This document shows, piece after piece, positions 9,955-16,879 of a DNA stretch of 38,245 bases. Origin of the DNA: a virus; IMG/VR virus record IMGVR_UViG_3300025013_000126, positions 1 through 38,245 of that record; one strand, 5' to 3'. The stretch's first letter is position 1; each line of letters begins with the position of its first letter. The translations under genes and the position numbers were made by a program. The notes under the pieces were generated by a model. It ran no database searches. It was not told where the DNA came from and saw nothing but the letters and a program-made list of their open reading frames with translations.

Positions 9955-9962
9955 CTTATCGC

Positions 9963-10723
9963 TTATGACTTGGTAACATCAATCTTGTAAATGGCAGTTT
10001 CTACACCCGCCACTACAACTTCCACTGTGACATGATTCACGCCTGCTACCCAAGTGAGCAATCCATCCGGGTCTGTCACTCCTTCGAGCTTGATGGTAAT
10101 AACTGCTGTCGGATCCTCTGCGACCGCTGTAACCTGGTCGCTCACGTTGGTTGTAGCCGCTGTGTAGAATAATTGCGACCCGCTGAAGGTCGGAGTCAGC
10201 GTCAGCGCGCCAATCGTCAGCGTAGAAAGGCGCGCGGCTAAGGGTTTGGTGTAAAGGCCAGAGTGGTCGGGTTGAAGGTGCCCAGAACTGGATCACCCAG
10301 GTAATTGATGGTGTAATTGATCACCGTGGTAGTGCCACCGTCACCGCCGAAATCATCGATCTGAATACCCACCGACTGTTTTTCGGCCGGGTATTCATTC
10401 AATGCTGGAGTTTCATATAACCATACATTGACAATTTCAGTGTGAGCGGCATCTAACACGGCGCGAGTAACGCGCAGGTTATCGACAAAATCGAATACTA
10501 CATTACCAGCGACGGCCTTTGCCGCAACTGGCATGGTTGGCTTATAACTTTCCACTTCAGTCGTACCGCTGTCCTGGTGAATATAAGTTTCATCCACTGT
10601 TTGCGGGTTATAGTTGATCGTTGCGGCAGCTACACCATCCCCGATCAAAGACCAAACCGGGACAGTAATTGTTCCGGTATTAAGAAAACTTTTGACTTGA
10701 CTTCGTTTGACTTTTCCAGCCAT
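9963..10723 (-). CDS. Major tail protein, -1 frameshift product with C-terminal Ig/cadherin-like domain
   Basis: If ribosomes slip back one base on AAACCCT (10247-10241), the frame continues TTA GCC GCG CGC CTT and adds 92 residues, giving 253 aa. The extension (ARLSTLTIGALTLTPTFSG ... AIYKIDVTKS) is a full beta-sandwich of the cadherin-like/Ig type often displayed on phage tail tubes. It has no proper start of its own directly after the TAG. A 7-bp inverted repeat GCGCGCC/GGCGCGC begins 5 nt after the heptamer. Programmed frameshifting of major tail proteins is known in A118-like and other siphoviruses; here it is inferred from sequence. Confidence 0.85.
10205..10247 (-). promoter_or_regulatory. 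Programmed -1 frameshift signal (slippery heptamer plus hairpin)
   Basis: Slippery site A AAC CCT in the zero frame (10247-10241), next codon TAG (10240-10238), a 5-nt spacer, then a perfect 7-bp stem (arms 10235-10229 and 10211-10205) with a 17-nt loop. Heptamer, spacing and hairpin match the classical -1 frameshift layout. The stop immediately after the heptamer sets the short form as default. Confidence 0.85.
10238..10723 (-). CDS. Major tail protein, short form
   Basis: 161 aa. It begins MAGKVKRSQVKSFLN and is beta-rich, with the DETYIHQDSGTTEVESYKPT pattern common to siphovirus tail tube proteins. It lies between the head-tail completion genes and the chaperone, followed by a terminator, as expected for the most abundant tail protein. 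It ends at TAG (10240-10238), preceded directly by the slippery heptamer A AAC CCT. A -1 shift there extends the protein by an Ig-like domain (see next entry). An AGGAG site precedes the ATG. Confidence 0.85.
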   Translation of the reverse strand: MAGKVKRSQVKSFLNTGTITVPVWSLIGDGVAAATINYNPQTVDETYIHQDSGTTEVESYKPTMPVAAKAVAGNVVFDFVDNLRVTRAVLDAAHTEIVNVWLYETPALNEYPAEKQSVGIQIDDFGGDGGTTTVINYTINYLGDPVLGTFNPTTLAFTPNP

Positions 10724-10732
10724 GTTTACTCC

Positions 10733-11155
10733 TTATGGTTGTTGTTCATATGTCAGCCGACACTGGATCTGATAGACACCAGTGCTTGATTCACCTTGCT
10801 CAAAAAGATAGCCCCAACCCATGGCTTCAATGCGTTCAGCCATTTTTCCACTTGCTAGAGTGGGTAACACTCCACTTCCCGTTTGATTTTCCAGCCAATC
10901 CGCAAAGGCTTCATAGAAACCATTGTTTTCTAAGCGCTCCAGATCATCAGCTGTGCTTTCCATGGATTGAAACGCAAACGGAAATTCGCGCTTTGAACCA
11001 CCATTGATATACCGCTCCACGATTTTTTCACCTGGAAGCGGTATAATCGCATACTCAGTATTGGCGGCGCCAAGGTAATCCACCCATAGCGGCGCCCCGG
11101 TTTTTAAGCCGGAATAACTCGCCAGATAGGTACGCACCGCAGCAATGACGCTCAT
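10733..11155 (-). CDS. Minor capsid / tail terminator-like protein (Minor_capsid_3 type)
   Basis: 140 aa. MSVIAAVRTYLASYSGLKTG with PLWVDYLGAANTEYAIIPLPG and RREFPF-like KREFPFAFQSM matches the third minor capsid protein of A118-type phages, thought to act at the tail terminator or head-tail joint. The start overlaps the previous stop by 4 bp (ATGA). Codons for Asn-Thr-Glu-Tyr carry an exact TACT(C/G)AGTA copy (11052-11060). Confidence 0.75.
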   Translation of the reverse strand: MSVIAAVRTYLASYSGLKTGAPLWVDYLGAANTEYAIIPLPGEKIVERYINGGSKREFPFAFQSMESTADDLERLENNGFYEAFADWLENQTGSGVLPTLASGKMAERIEAMGWGYLFEQGESSTGVYQIQCRLTYEQQP

Positions 11156-11550
11156 TTCTCACCTTCACCGGCAATGCGCCGTGCGCCTGTTATAATCGTT
11201 CTACCGCGTATTTCTTTCATGCGCCTAAACCAATACGGTCCCCGCAGCGGTCCAGTTAATGAACCAGGCTTACGAGCGCTATAATATTGGCGTCTTGAGT
11301 AAGGCGCAATCCAGACAACTTCACCACTGCCGATATCAGTTCCCAGTTGACCGGATTTGATCAACATTCCGGTTAGCAACGGTGTAAATGGTTCACACAA
11401 CCGCAGAACTTCACTATCAACAAACTTCTGGGCTGCCGAATACCGTTTCTGCCATTTAGGGCGAAAATTGGTATTAAATTTCAACTCAGCATTACCAGCT
11501 GCATTGATAATGATTTTTCCGCGTGGTGTTTCGATAACTGGACCAGCCAT
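11152..11550 (-). CDS. Minor capsid protein (Minor_capsid_2 type)
   Basis: 132 aa from the ATG at 11550. This start is chosen because the ATG overlaps the preceding TAA (TAATG) and has GGAG 8 nt upstream; an in-frame ATG seven codons earlier is also open. The product is basic, with FRPKWQKRYSAAQKFVDSEV, FTPLLTGML and an aromatic YSRRQYYSARKPG segment, the pattern of the second A118-type minor capsid protein. It probably joins the neck between connector and tail. It overlaps the next gene by 4 bp. Confidence 0.75.
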   Translation of the reverse strand: MAGPVIETPRGKIIINAAGNAELKFNTNFRPKWQKRYSAAQKFVDSEVLRLCEPFTPLLTGMLIKSGQLGTDIGSGEVVWIAPYSRRQYYSARKPGSLTGPLRGPYWFRRMKEIRGRTIITGARRIAGEGEK

Positions 11551-11963
11551 TACGCCGCTCCAATCCGCCAATGTTGCATATGCGTGCTGCCCTGATCCAT
11601 CACATCCACGCTGGTGATCTTCAGCACATCATCATATTTTTTCTCGAGAGCTGCCACCGTGAATGAGCTGCTAATTTCATCCGTTACTAGGTGTTTGACA
11701 ACAACGTCGCCTTCTTGCAGAGTCCACTTACCAGTTTTGCTAGTCAACGCCTGCCAGGCCCTAGGATCAAGATAGTTGGCGCCTCTGCCAAACGGAATGA
11801 TGATCATTGCCTTATCATCATTCAAATTAGCACTTCGAATCCGGTTAACCGCTCTTCGATTTTCCCAGTACACACCCATGATAAGCACGCGCTGGTAAAT
11901 TTCCGTGCGTGTAGCAGGAGCGATGAATTTGTTATAGATCGTGCAATTGCAATTAATTTTCAT
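11550..11963 (-). CDS. Minor capsid protein (Minor_capsid_1 type)
   Basis: 137 aa from the ATG at 11963, which lies inside the end of the upstream connector gene (GATGAAAATTAA). A TTG three codons earlier is less likely. Features: IYQRVLIMGVYWENRRAVNR early and GDVVVKHLVTDEISSSFTV in the middle, as in A118-type first minor capsid or head-tail stopper proteins. It forms a tightly overlapped set with the two following minor capsid genes and the connector. Structural role at the neck inferred from family and order. Confidence 0.75.
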   Translation of the reverse strand: MKINCNCTIYNKFIAPATRTEIYQRVLIMGVYWENRRAVNRIRSANLNDDKAMIIIPFGRGANYLDPRAWQALTSKTGKWTLQEGDVVVKHLVTDEISSSFTVAALEKKYDDVLKITSVDVMDQGSTHMQHWRIGAA

Positions 11964-12348
11964 CTTCAGCAAATCCGGGAAACATCAAACCAGTATTTCC
12001 AAGATACAACTTGGCTACTTTCGCCTGCTTTTCTTCATTCGTCATGGCAGATTGAGACTTGGCCCCATAGGATACTGAGTAACTGCCAACATTCTCACTG
12101 GTAATATTGTCTGTATTACCGTTGGTTTCCTGTGTCTGAATCTCTTCAGCTACAGTACAAGTTGCCAGTTTGATCTTTTCAATAGTGGCCGTGTCTGTAG
12201 TAGCAGTCACAATGGGCGCAGCACGCTCAAAGGTGAGTTGATCAATAACCGCCGATGCGCGCAGTGCCAGTCTGGGAAAGTCAACTTCGGCTATGGCAGT
12301 ACCGAGGAATGTACCGCTGTAATAGGTGTAATCCACGTAAGCTGCCAT
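11953..12348 (-). CDS. Head-tail connector-like protein
   Basis: 131 aa with the small-connector opening MAAYVDYTYYSGTFLGTAI and helical RASAVIDQLTFERAAPI, then IEKIKLATCTVAEEIQ and a C-terminal SENVGSYSVSYGAKS. This VGSYSVSY-type motif is characteristic of gp6-like connectors that dock under the portal. It is followed by the three minor capsid genes, so the neck module is complete. One exact TACT(C/G)AGTA copy (12073-12081) falls in the Tyr-Ser-Val codons of that motif. Confidence 0.75.
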   Translation of the reverse strand: MAAYVDYTYYSGTFLGTAIAEVDFPRLALRASAVIDQLTFERAAPIVTATTDTATIEKIKLATCTVAEEIQTQETNGNTDNITSENVGSYSVSYGAKSQSAMTNEEKQAKVAKLYLGNTGLMFPGFAEDEN

Positions 12349-12368
12349 AGCCTTAGTCCTTATTAAAG

Positions 12369-12869
12369 TTACGCAGAAGCAATACCCTCTACATAGTAGA
12401 GATACCCGGTCAGTTTACCGGTGAGCAATGCCTCAACAGCAACCGTACAAGTGATTTCCTTCGTAGCAGAAGTTTTCACGCTAGTTGATTCCGGCGTGTT
12501 GGCCTTTGGTACAATGGCCTTCCGCCCAATGGTTGAGTACGGCGCACCACTCACAGCGGCAGCAGCAATGATGTCATTTGCCGCCTGCAGGCTGATTGCA
12601 ATGGTGCCGGCGTTCGTTGCATCAGACGTGAATGCAGTATTTACATCCACAAAACCGCCCACCACAATTGCATTTGCTGGCAGAGTGATTCCGGTTCCAT
12701 GGGCGCCAATTGCCCGATTTGCAACAACGGCGGTATCAAACAAGTACCTGGCTACACGCAAAACACCAAGCCCGGCGACGTCACCGCTGATCAACGGCTC
12801 CAAAGTGTCAAAATTATCGTTGACATCTTTGAGCATTCCATTTGCCTGGACGGGTTTAAGTGACATCAT
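12369..12869 (-). CDS. Putative head decoration / capsid-associated protein
   Basis: 166 aa, Ala/Thr/Val-rich and beta-patterned. The segment ITLPANAIVVGGFVDVNTAF at about 60-80 is typical of surface proteins that follow the major capsid gene. It lies two genes downstream of the capsid protein and overlaps the end of the 71-aa gene by 14 bp. The ribosome site is weak, and a second ATG follows the first. Decoration function is inferred from position and composition; another structural role is possible. Confidence 0.5.
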   Translation of the reverse strand: MMSLKPVQANGMLKDVNDNFDTLEPLISGDVAGLGVLRVARYLFDTAVVANRAIGAHGTGITLPANAIVVGGFVDVNTAFTSDATNAGTIAISLQAANDIIAAAAVSGAPYSTIGRKAIVPKANTPESTSVKTSATKEITCTVAVEALLTGKLTGYLYYVEGIASA

Positions 12870-13071
12870 TTACCGTCTTTTCGGCTTTTTCAGCCTCTTT
12901 TGCAGCTTTCGCCTCAGCTTCTTTTGCGGCCTTTGCGGCTTTTGCATCCACCTGTGGAGCCTCAACTTTCACGGGTTCCTGTTTTTGCTCGATATAACCC
13001 AACTTCTTGAACCGGGCAATATCGGCAGGATGCGAAACCTCAAAAGCGGCACCGTTTTTATAGAGCAACAT
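12856..13071 (-). CDS. Small Ala/Lys/Glu-rich protein after the capsid gene
   Basis: 71 aa. The first 27 residues (MLLYKNGAAFEVSHPADIAR, then FKKLGYIE) form a compact motif seen in small proteins encoded next to capsid genes. The C-terminal half is a highly charged helix of repeated KAAKEAEAK-type units. AGGAGG precedes the ATG. It may be a head-associated or assembly factor; no function is established. The low-complexity tail makes database matches unreliable. Confidence 0.6.
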   Translation of the reverse strand: MLLYKNGAAFEVSHPADIARFKKLGYIEQKQEPVKVEAPQVDAKAAKAAKEAEAKAAKEAEKAEKTVNDVT

Positions 13072-13083
13072 GGATCACCTCCT

Positions 13084-13971
13084 TTAGGCCTTATTATGTA
13101 GATAGATGCCGTTGACCTTGTTGTCATACACAAAGGCATCATGGTAAAGCCGGTATTGCCAGAGATGGCCGTCGCTAAGCTGGTTAACCTCCGGTGAGAA
13201 ATACTTGACCTGGTTCAACTTCACAGGCTGCAAAACCGCGGACGGATGCAGGATCATGAAATTGACATCCTTACCCGTTGCCACATTCTTGATGAACCCG
13301 CCCGCATCGGAGGTAGCACCAGCATTGAGCGTGATTGCGGTGTAAAAACGAGTCTGCGGTACCGGGATAATCTCGGTTGCTTCCAGAAATTTGACAGCGC
13401 GATTCAAAGCAGCATCGTTCCCCCAGGAACGAGTCATCGCGCCTTTAAGCAATTCATACAGAGTATGAGTGATAAACAGCTTACGTCCTTCTTCCGGAAC
13501 TTCATCCTCACTCAAACTCAGGCTGGCAGCATCAATAGCAGCCAAAACCTCGGCTGCAGTTGAAAGCGTCGCAGGCGTAGCCGAGTTTCCGGCGCCGGCA
13601 GCATACTTGGCAAAACGATAGGCATCCAATTCAGGAGCCACATGGACACGCATCCATTCACGAATGAGATTGCCAAGCACAAGGCCCAGACTTTCGTCAT
13701 TATCCATGCGGTCCAAAGTGAAAGAACGCCCGCGTTCAGCAGCAAGTTGCATGGTTTCCCAGGCTGCCGTAATATCACCAGCGGGATAGCCTGTAGTACG
13801 GCTGTAATTGCCCAGGCCAACGGTCGAAAGCTTCATAACTTTGACTTCGTTGGCATTCAAGAATTCAGGAGTTTGAGTGAGCGCATCAAGGACAGCAGTT
13901 TTGCTCTCCAGTTTATAAACCATGTCGATGAGCGCAAGAAATTTACTTACCAAAGTAATCGCATTAGCCAT
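13084..13971 (-). CDS. Major capsid protein
   Basis: 295 aa, directly after the GP20-type scaffold and before connectors, as in A118-like phages. Features include a helical N-terminus (MANAITLVSKFLALIDMVYK), GNYSRTTGYPAGDITAAWET and TMQLAAERGRSFTLDRMDND, then a P-domain-like region (DAYRFAKYAAGAGNSATPAT) and VNFMILHPSAVLQPVKLNQ near the C-terminus. These match HK97-fold coat proteins of this group. The scaffold is a separate gene, so no long delta domain is expected. Confidence 0.85.
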   Translation of the reverse strand: MANAITLVSKFLALIDMVYKLESKTAVLDALTQTPEFLNANEVKVMKLSTVGLGNYSRTTGYPAGDITAAWETMQLAAERGRSFTLDRMDNDESLGLVLGNLIREWMRVHVAPELDAYRFAKYAAGAGNSATPATLSTAAEVLAAIDAASLSLSEDEVPEEGRKLFITHTLYELLKGAMTRSWGNDAALNRAVKFLEATEIIPVPQTRFYTAITLNAGATSDAGGFIKNVATGKDVNFMILHPSAVLQPVKLNQVKYFSPEVNQLSDGHLWQYRLYHDAFVYDNKVNGIYLHNKA

Positions 13972-13982
13972 GATATTTTTCC

Positions 13983-14546
13983 TTACTTCGTTTTCGGTTC
14001 TTGGATACCAGCGCCTTTCAGCATGGCAGCTTCAAACGCATCGGTATGTACGGATTGGTTGTTGCTCCCTAGAACAATCGTGGGAGGTTGATCATCACTG
14101 GCAAACAGGTAATCATTTTCCTTTTGGATCTTCTCAAGCTGGTCCTTGAGGCCGATAATCGATCCGTCCGCGTCGTTAAATTTCAATTGCTCAGTATCGA
14201 GCAGGGCGCGTACGGCTTTGGGATTCTTGGCTTTAGCGCCGGTCAGAGCGCCGTCAAGTGCATGATCGAATTTCAACTTTGCAACCTGATCAGCAGCATC
14301 TTTAGCGGCTTGTTCGGCCTTGCTTTTCCATTCGTCAGCGGTTTTCTTTACGCCTTCGATGTCCATGCCCTTGAAGCTCTCGATCTGTTTGTTAGCCTCG
14401 ATAAGCTGGTCCTTGGCAGTCTTGAGCTCAGCTTCGGTTGTGGACTGTTTGGTCTTATGGCTCTCGATATCCGAACCATGCAAGGCCATGATCTTATCAA
14501 CCATATCTTCGGCAATTCCCAGTTTGATCAAATCTTCACGTTTCAT
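13983..14546 (-). CDS. Capsid scaffolding protein (phage minor structural GP20 type)
   Basis: 187 aa from the ATG at 14546, which has AAGGAG about 9 nt upstream; an in-frame start eight codons earlier lacks a good site. MKREDLIKLGIAEDMVDKIM followed by a long charged coiled coil (about 30-110) and a segment FDHALDGALTGAKAKNPKAV then RALLD is the hallmark of GP20 scaffolds. It is the first gene behind the promoter-leader cassette at 14655-14789 and precedes the major capsid gene, so the capsid/tail block begins here. Confidence 0.9.
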   Translation of the reverse strand: MKREDLIKLGIAEDMVDKIMALHGSDIESHKTKQSTTEAELKTAKDQLIEANKQIESFKGMDIEGVKKTADEWKSKAEQAAKDAADQVAKLKFDHALDGALTGAKAKNPKAVRALLDTEQLKFNDADGSIIGLKDQLEKIQKENDYLFASDDQPPTIVLGSNNQSVHTDAFEAAMLKGAGIQEPKTK

Positions 14547-14654
14547 TACCTGTTTCTCCTTAATCCGCATCTACCCGATTTACGAGGTTGGGTTCTCGTG
14601 ATGCCCTGGCCTTTTACGCATCCAGGATTGCAATTTTTTCCCAGGCGGGGAAAT

Positions 14655-14754
14655 AAAAAAAGCCGCCCAGTGTAACAGCAAACAACTTACTTGCTAGTAC
14701 ACCGGGCGGCTAACTTCGGTTTTTCTCCATTGCTGGAGAGCCGTTTATTCAATT
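14655..14754 (-). ncRNA. Leader RNA A: structured 5' RNA ending in an intrinsic terminator
   Basis: Predicted transcript of about 100 nt starting 7-8 nt after the -10 box. Three blocks are identical to cassette B (21808-21892): TTGAATAAACGG (14752-14741), CCGAAGTT (14719-14712) and CCGCCCGG (14709-14702). Between the first two is a hairpin TCTCCA-GCAA-TGGAGA. The 3' part is a terminator: GCCGCCC (14710-14704) pairs with GGGCGGC (14668-14662), followed by seven T. It stands about 110 nt before the scaffold gene, so it acts either as a free small RNA or as a regulated attenuator of the capsid/tail operon. Confidence 0.75.
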
Positions 14755-14760
14755 ACTCTG

Positions 14761-14789
14761 ATTATAACAACGATGCAGTAAAATTGCAA
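14761..14789 (-). promoter_or_regulatory. Promoter for leader A and the capsid/tail block
   Basis: Leftward sigma70-type promoter: TTGCAA (14789-14784), 17-nt spacer, TATAAT (14766-14761). The first conserved leader block begins exactly 8 nt after the -10 box, the same distance as in cassette B. Confidence 0.75.
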
Positions 14790-14798
14790 CGAGATAAG

Positions 14799-14827
14799 TT
14801 GAAAACCGAGTATCTTTGTGCTATACT
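14799..14827 (+). promoter_or_regulatory. Divergent promoter for the plus-strand small RNA
   Basis: TTGAAA (14799-14804), 17-nt spacer, TATACT (14822-14827). It is back-to-back with the leader A promoter; the two -35 boxes are only about 10 bp apart. The expected start (about 14834) coincides with the 5' arm of the RNA's closing stem. Confidence 0.75.
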
Positions 14828-14833
14828 GAATTT

Positions 14834-14912
14834 GCGTCTGAGGTGGAGAATCAGGTACCATTTCCCCGAAAGGGATGGATGCCGGTGAGCCTGACCGGCC
14901 AGACGCTTTTTT
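14834..14912 (+). ncRNA. Plus-strand structured small RNA candidate, about 79 nt
   Basis: Starts at the predicted +1 with GCGTCTG (14834-14840), which pairs perfectly with CAGACGC (14900-14906), followed by six T (14907-14912). Inside are a hairpin closed by CCA/TGG and TCCC/GGGA with a CGAAA loop (14858-14878) and a hairpin GCCGGT/ACCGGC (14881-14899). TCAGG (14851-14855) can pair with CCTGA (14890-14894) in that second hairpin, giving a possible pseudoknot. Ends, promoter and U-tail fit one discrete transcript. I do not recognise it as any known riboswitch or ribozyme class. It overlaps the last codon of the minor capsid gene in antisense. Confidence 0.65.
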
Positions 14913-16455
14913 ATTTCCTTTCATACAATATTTCTCGCTTTGCCCATCGTTTCAAGAAACGTTTTTTTTCCTCAATATGAATTGTTTCTAGCCAAAGTTC
15001 ATTTGGCAAATATTTCACGGGCGCCAATAAAAAATAACGATCATCGAAGTCTTCTACGAATTGAATAGATGATATTTTTTTGCCTTGATAAAGATATTTT
15101 GGATCGTTTAATATTTGAGGAAGCATTTGTTTTGCACGAATGATATCAAATTGGACCTTGTGTTTCTCAATATGCCCTAAAACACCATCAGAAACCATGA
15201 CAGTTTGCGCGCTGGTGCGAGTTTCAAAAATTGATTTTATGGGATTGCCGATAGTCCCTACCTCATGAACTTGTTGCTCGGCAGAAATTATTGTTTCTTT
15301 TGATGGATTTATTTTCGTACTACTTGATGAAAAAATTACCTTCTCTCTGTCATACTGCCTTGATAATCCAGTTTGCTTTGTAAAACCTCTCATTCTCGCT
15401 TGCCACTCACGCACCTTTGATGTCTCAATGATCGTGTCCAGTCCGGCAGCTTCCAATGCCCCCCTTTGCCTTTTCCAATACCTGATTTTTCGTTCAATGG
15501 CTCGCTGCTCCTGGGTAGCCCCATACATACTGAGCTCTTCGCCATTGTATTTCACCGTTTTGCCAGCAAAATCATTCAAATCAGCTTGAGGGTAGGCGTT
15601 TTCGCTGATCCCCTCAAAAAAAGGATAAAACGAATGACGGCAGTTATAACCACATAAACCAATGCCGGTACCATAACCAGTGGTTTCAATAAAATCCGGA
15701 TATTTTCTGCTAGTTCCGGACCGCGAATAAACCTTTCCTTGCCAACTTTCATGATTCATGGGCCCGGTGCCTTTATTGCGAGCTCCAATATGAGCACTCA
15801 CTGCAACCAGGTCAACCCCAAGTTCATCTGCCCGGGCGATTTGCAAATTTCCAACTGTCTGATTTACTCCTGTCAATACTGTCCGTCGCATTGCAACATC
15901 CAGATGATCTTGACGCTGGGAAAAATTGATAGCATTCAATCCCTGGTTGGCAACGCTTTTAATCGCATCTCGGATTGCTTGAGAATAAGACATTGCGCCA
16001 TTGCTCACCTGCATATATGCTAAATCAGCAGCATCAATAAATATCTGTTGCCCACTTATTGCAGTAGTCATGGTCATATTTTGCATAATCCCCCGAGTTT
16101 TTTGCAGTCCAGTAGCCAAAACCTGTATCATGGCTGGAGATAAATTCAATGGCAATGGCTTCAGACCAGCAGCCCTATAAATTGCATCATCAAACTTGAG
16201 CGCTTTCACACCGGCATTCTCAAATAGTGATCGTAATTCGGTTTCAGATTTTCCCGTTAATTTGCTCAACTCCTCGAGTGCATTTTCATAAACTAGGCCC
16301 GATTCAATTAGACGCTGCATTTGCCATGCTGCTGTATCTGTCATAGTTATCTTGGCCAACCGACGTGCAATATCATTGATAATCGAATTCTCGTACTCAG
16401 TATAAAGAGCGAGAATTGGATCCACCAATGAATCAAGTTGATCAGAGGTTAGCAT
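14911..16455 (-). CDS. Minor capsid protein (Phage_min_cap2) with C-terminal PBECR-like nuclease domain
   Basis: 514 aa from the ATG at 16455 (MLTSDQLDSLVDPILALYTE, the usual family opening, GGTGG upstream); an earlier in-frame ATG would overlap the previous gene much more. The body (about 1-350) is the portal-associated minor capsid protein, with NHESWQGKVYSRSG, TTGYGTGIGLCGYNCRHSF and FFEGIS motifs. The last about 110 residues (KSIFETRTSAQTVMVSDGVL ... GHIEKH ... YFLLAPVKYLPNELW) look like a phage Barnase/EndoU/ColicinE5-D/RelE-like nuclease domain, as fused to MuF-type capsid proteins. This nuclease may be delivered with DNA. Domain family by eye; the minor capsid part is firm. Confidence 0.85.
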   Translation of the reverse strand: MLTSDQLDSLVDPILALYTEYENSIINDIARRLAKITMTDTAAWQMQRLIESGLVYENALEELSKLTGKSETELRSLFENAGVKALKFDDAIYRAAGLKPLPLNLSPAMIQVLATGLQKTRGIMQNMTMTTAISGQQIFIDAADLAYMQVSNGAMSYSQAIRDAIKSVANQGLNAINFSQRQDHLDVAMRRTVLTGVNQTVGNLQIARADELGVDLVAVSAHIGARNKGTGPMNHESWQGKVYSRSGTSRKYPDFIETTGYGTGIGLCGYNCRHSFYPFFEGISENAYPQADLNDFAGKTVKYNGEELSMYGATQEQRAIERKIRYWKRQRGALEAAGLDTIIETSKVREWQARMRGFTKQTGLSRQYDREKVIFSSSSTKINPSKETIISAEQQVHEVGTIGNPIKSIFETRTSAQTVMVSDGVLGHIEKHKVQFDIIRAKQMLPQILNDPKYLYQGKKISSIQFVEDFDDRYFLLAPVKYLPNELWLETIHIEEKKRFLKRWAKREILYERK

Positions 16456-16733
16456 TCCACCAATTTTCCATTGGTCAAAAAACCATGCCAACCATCTGAC
16501 CATCCCAGATTCCCATGCACCAAGATGGACGGCGATAAGGTCGGCGCTTCACGGTTTCCATCCCACTTCCAGTGAGGTTTGCCGGGCATGACATTCTCGG
16601 CAACAGGGATAATGGTTGTGCCAGTAAAAGCAGTCTCTCCATAACGAATGGCTATCAATTCATCATTGTTCAGAAAACACCAATCGCCTTTTTGGCCGTT
16701 TTTGTCCAACTCGTTCAAATTTTTGTGCAACAT
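16449..16733 (-). CDS. DUF6527-like small protein
   Basis: 94 aa. A conserved pattern PHWKWDGNREAPTLSPSILV (about 53-72) plus GWHGFLTNGKLVEC at the C-terminus is typical of the small DUF6527 proteins of phages, whose function is unknown. It lies between the portal and minor capsid genes and overlaps the latter by 7 bp. It is an insertion in the otherwise compact portal-minor capsid order and could be a moron or a capsid-linked accessory. Confidence 0.6.
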   Translation of the reverse strand: MLHKNLNELDKNGQKGDWCFLNNDELIAIRYGETAFTGTTIIPVAENVMPGKPHWKWDGNREAPTLSPSILVHGNLGWSDGWHGFLTNGKLVEC

Positions 16734-16795
16734 TTTTATCTACCGTTTAAAACCAGCATCTAAATACAATTCTCCAGACCACGGCAAGCCGGCAT

Positions 16796-16879
16796 CTAAA
16801 TGGCATCGACTGATAGCATTTCAGCTCCTTGTACACGTGCCAGCGCGCAATTGTCGAAGCTTCTTGATAGTTTTTCCAT
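16796..16879 (-). CDS. Possible 27-aa peptide coupled to the portal gene
   Basis: Directly after the portal stop (TGAATGG) an ATG opens 27 codons (MEKLSRSFDNCALARVQGAE, then MLSVDAI) to a TAG. The TGAATG arrangement favours reinitiation. The rest of the gap to 16734 contains two copies of CCRGCATCTAAAT (about 16752 and 16788), each placing a stop in this strand. No homologue is recognised; the peptide could be a remnant or spurious. Confidence 0.3.
   Translation of the reverse strand: MEKLSRSFDNCALARVQGAEMLSVDAI

Noticed and set aside
12421-13101. Plus-strand frame of 226 codons across the decoration and Ala-rich genes
   Set aside because: It spans two well-supported leftward genes and their junction; a shadow frame caused by Ala/Lys-rich codons.
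14571-14912. tRNA gene or known riboswitch in the intergenic region
   Set aside because: No cloverleaf with TTCGANNC arm was found, and the folds do not match the consensus of glycine, c-di-GMP, TPP or fluoride classes that I could recall.
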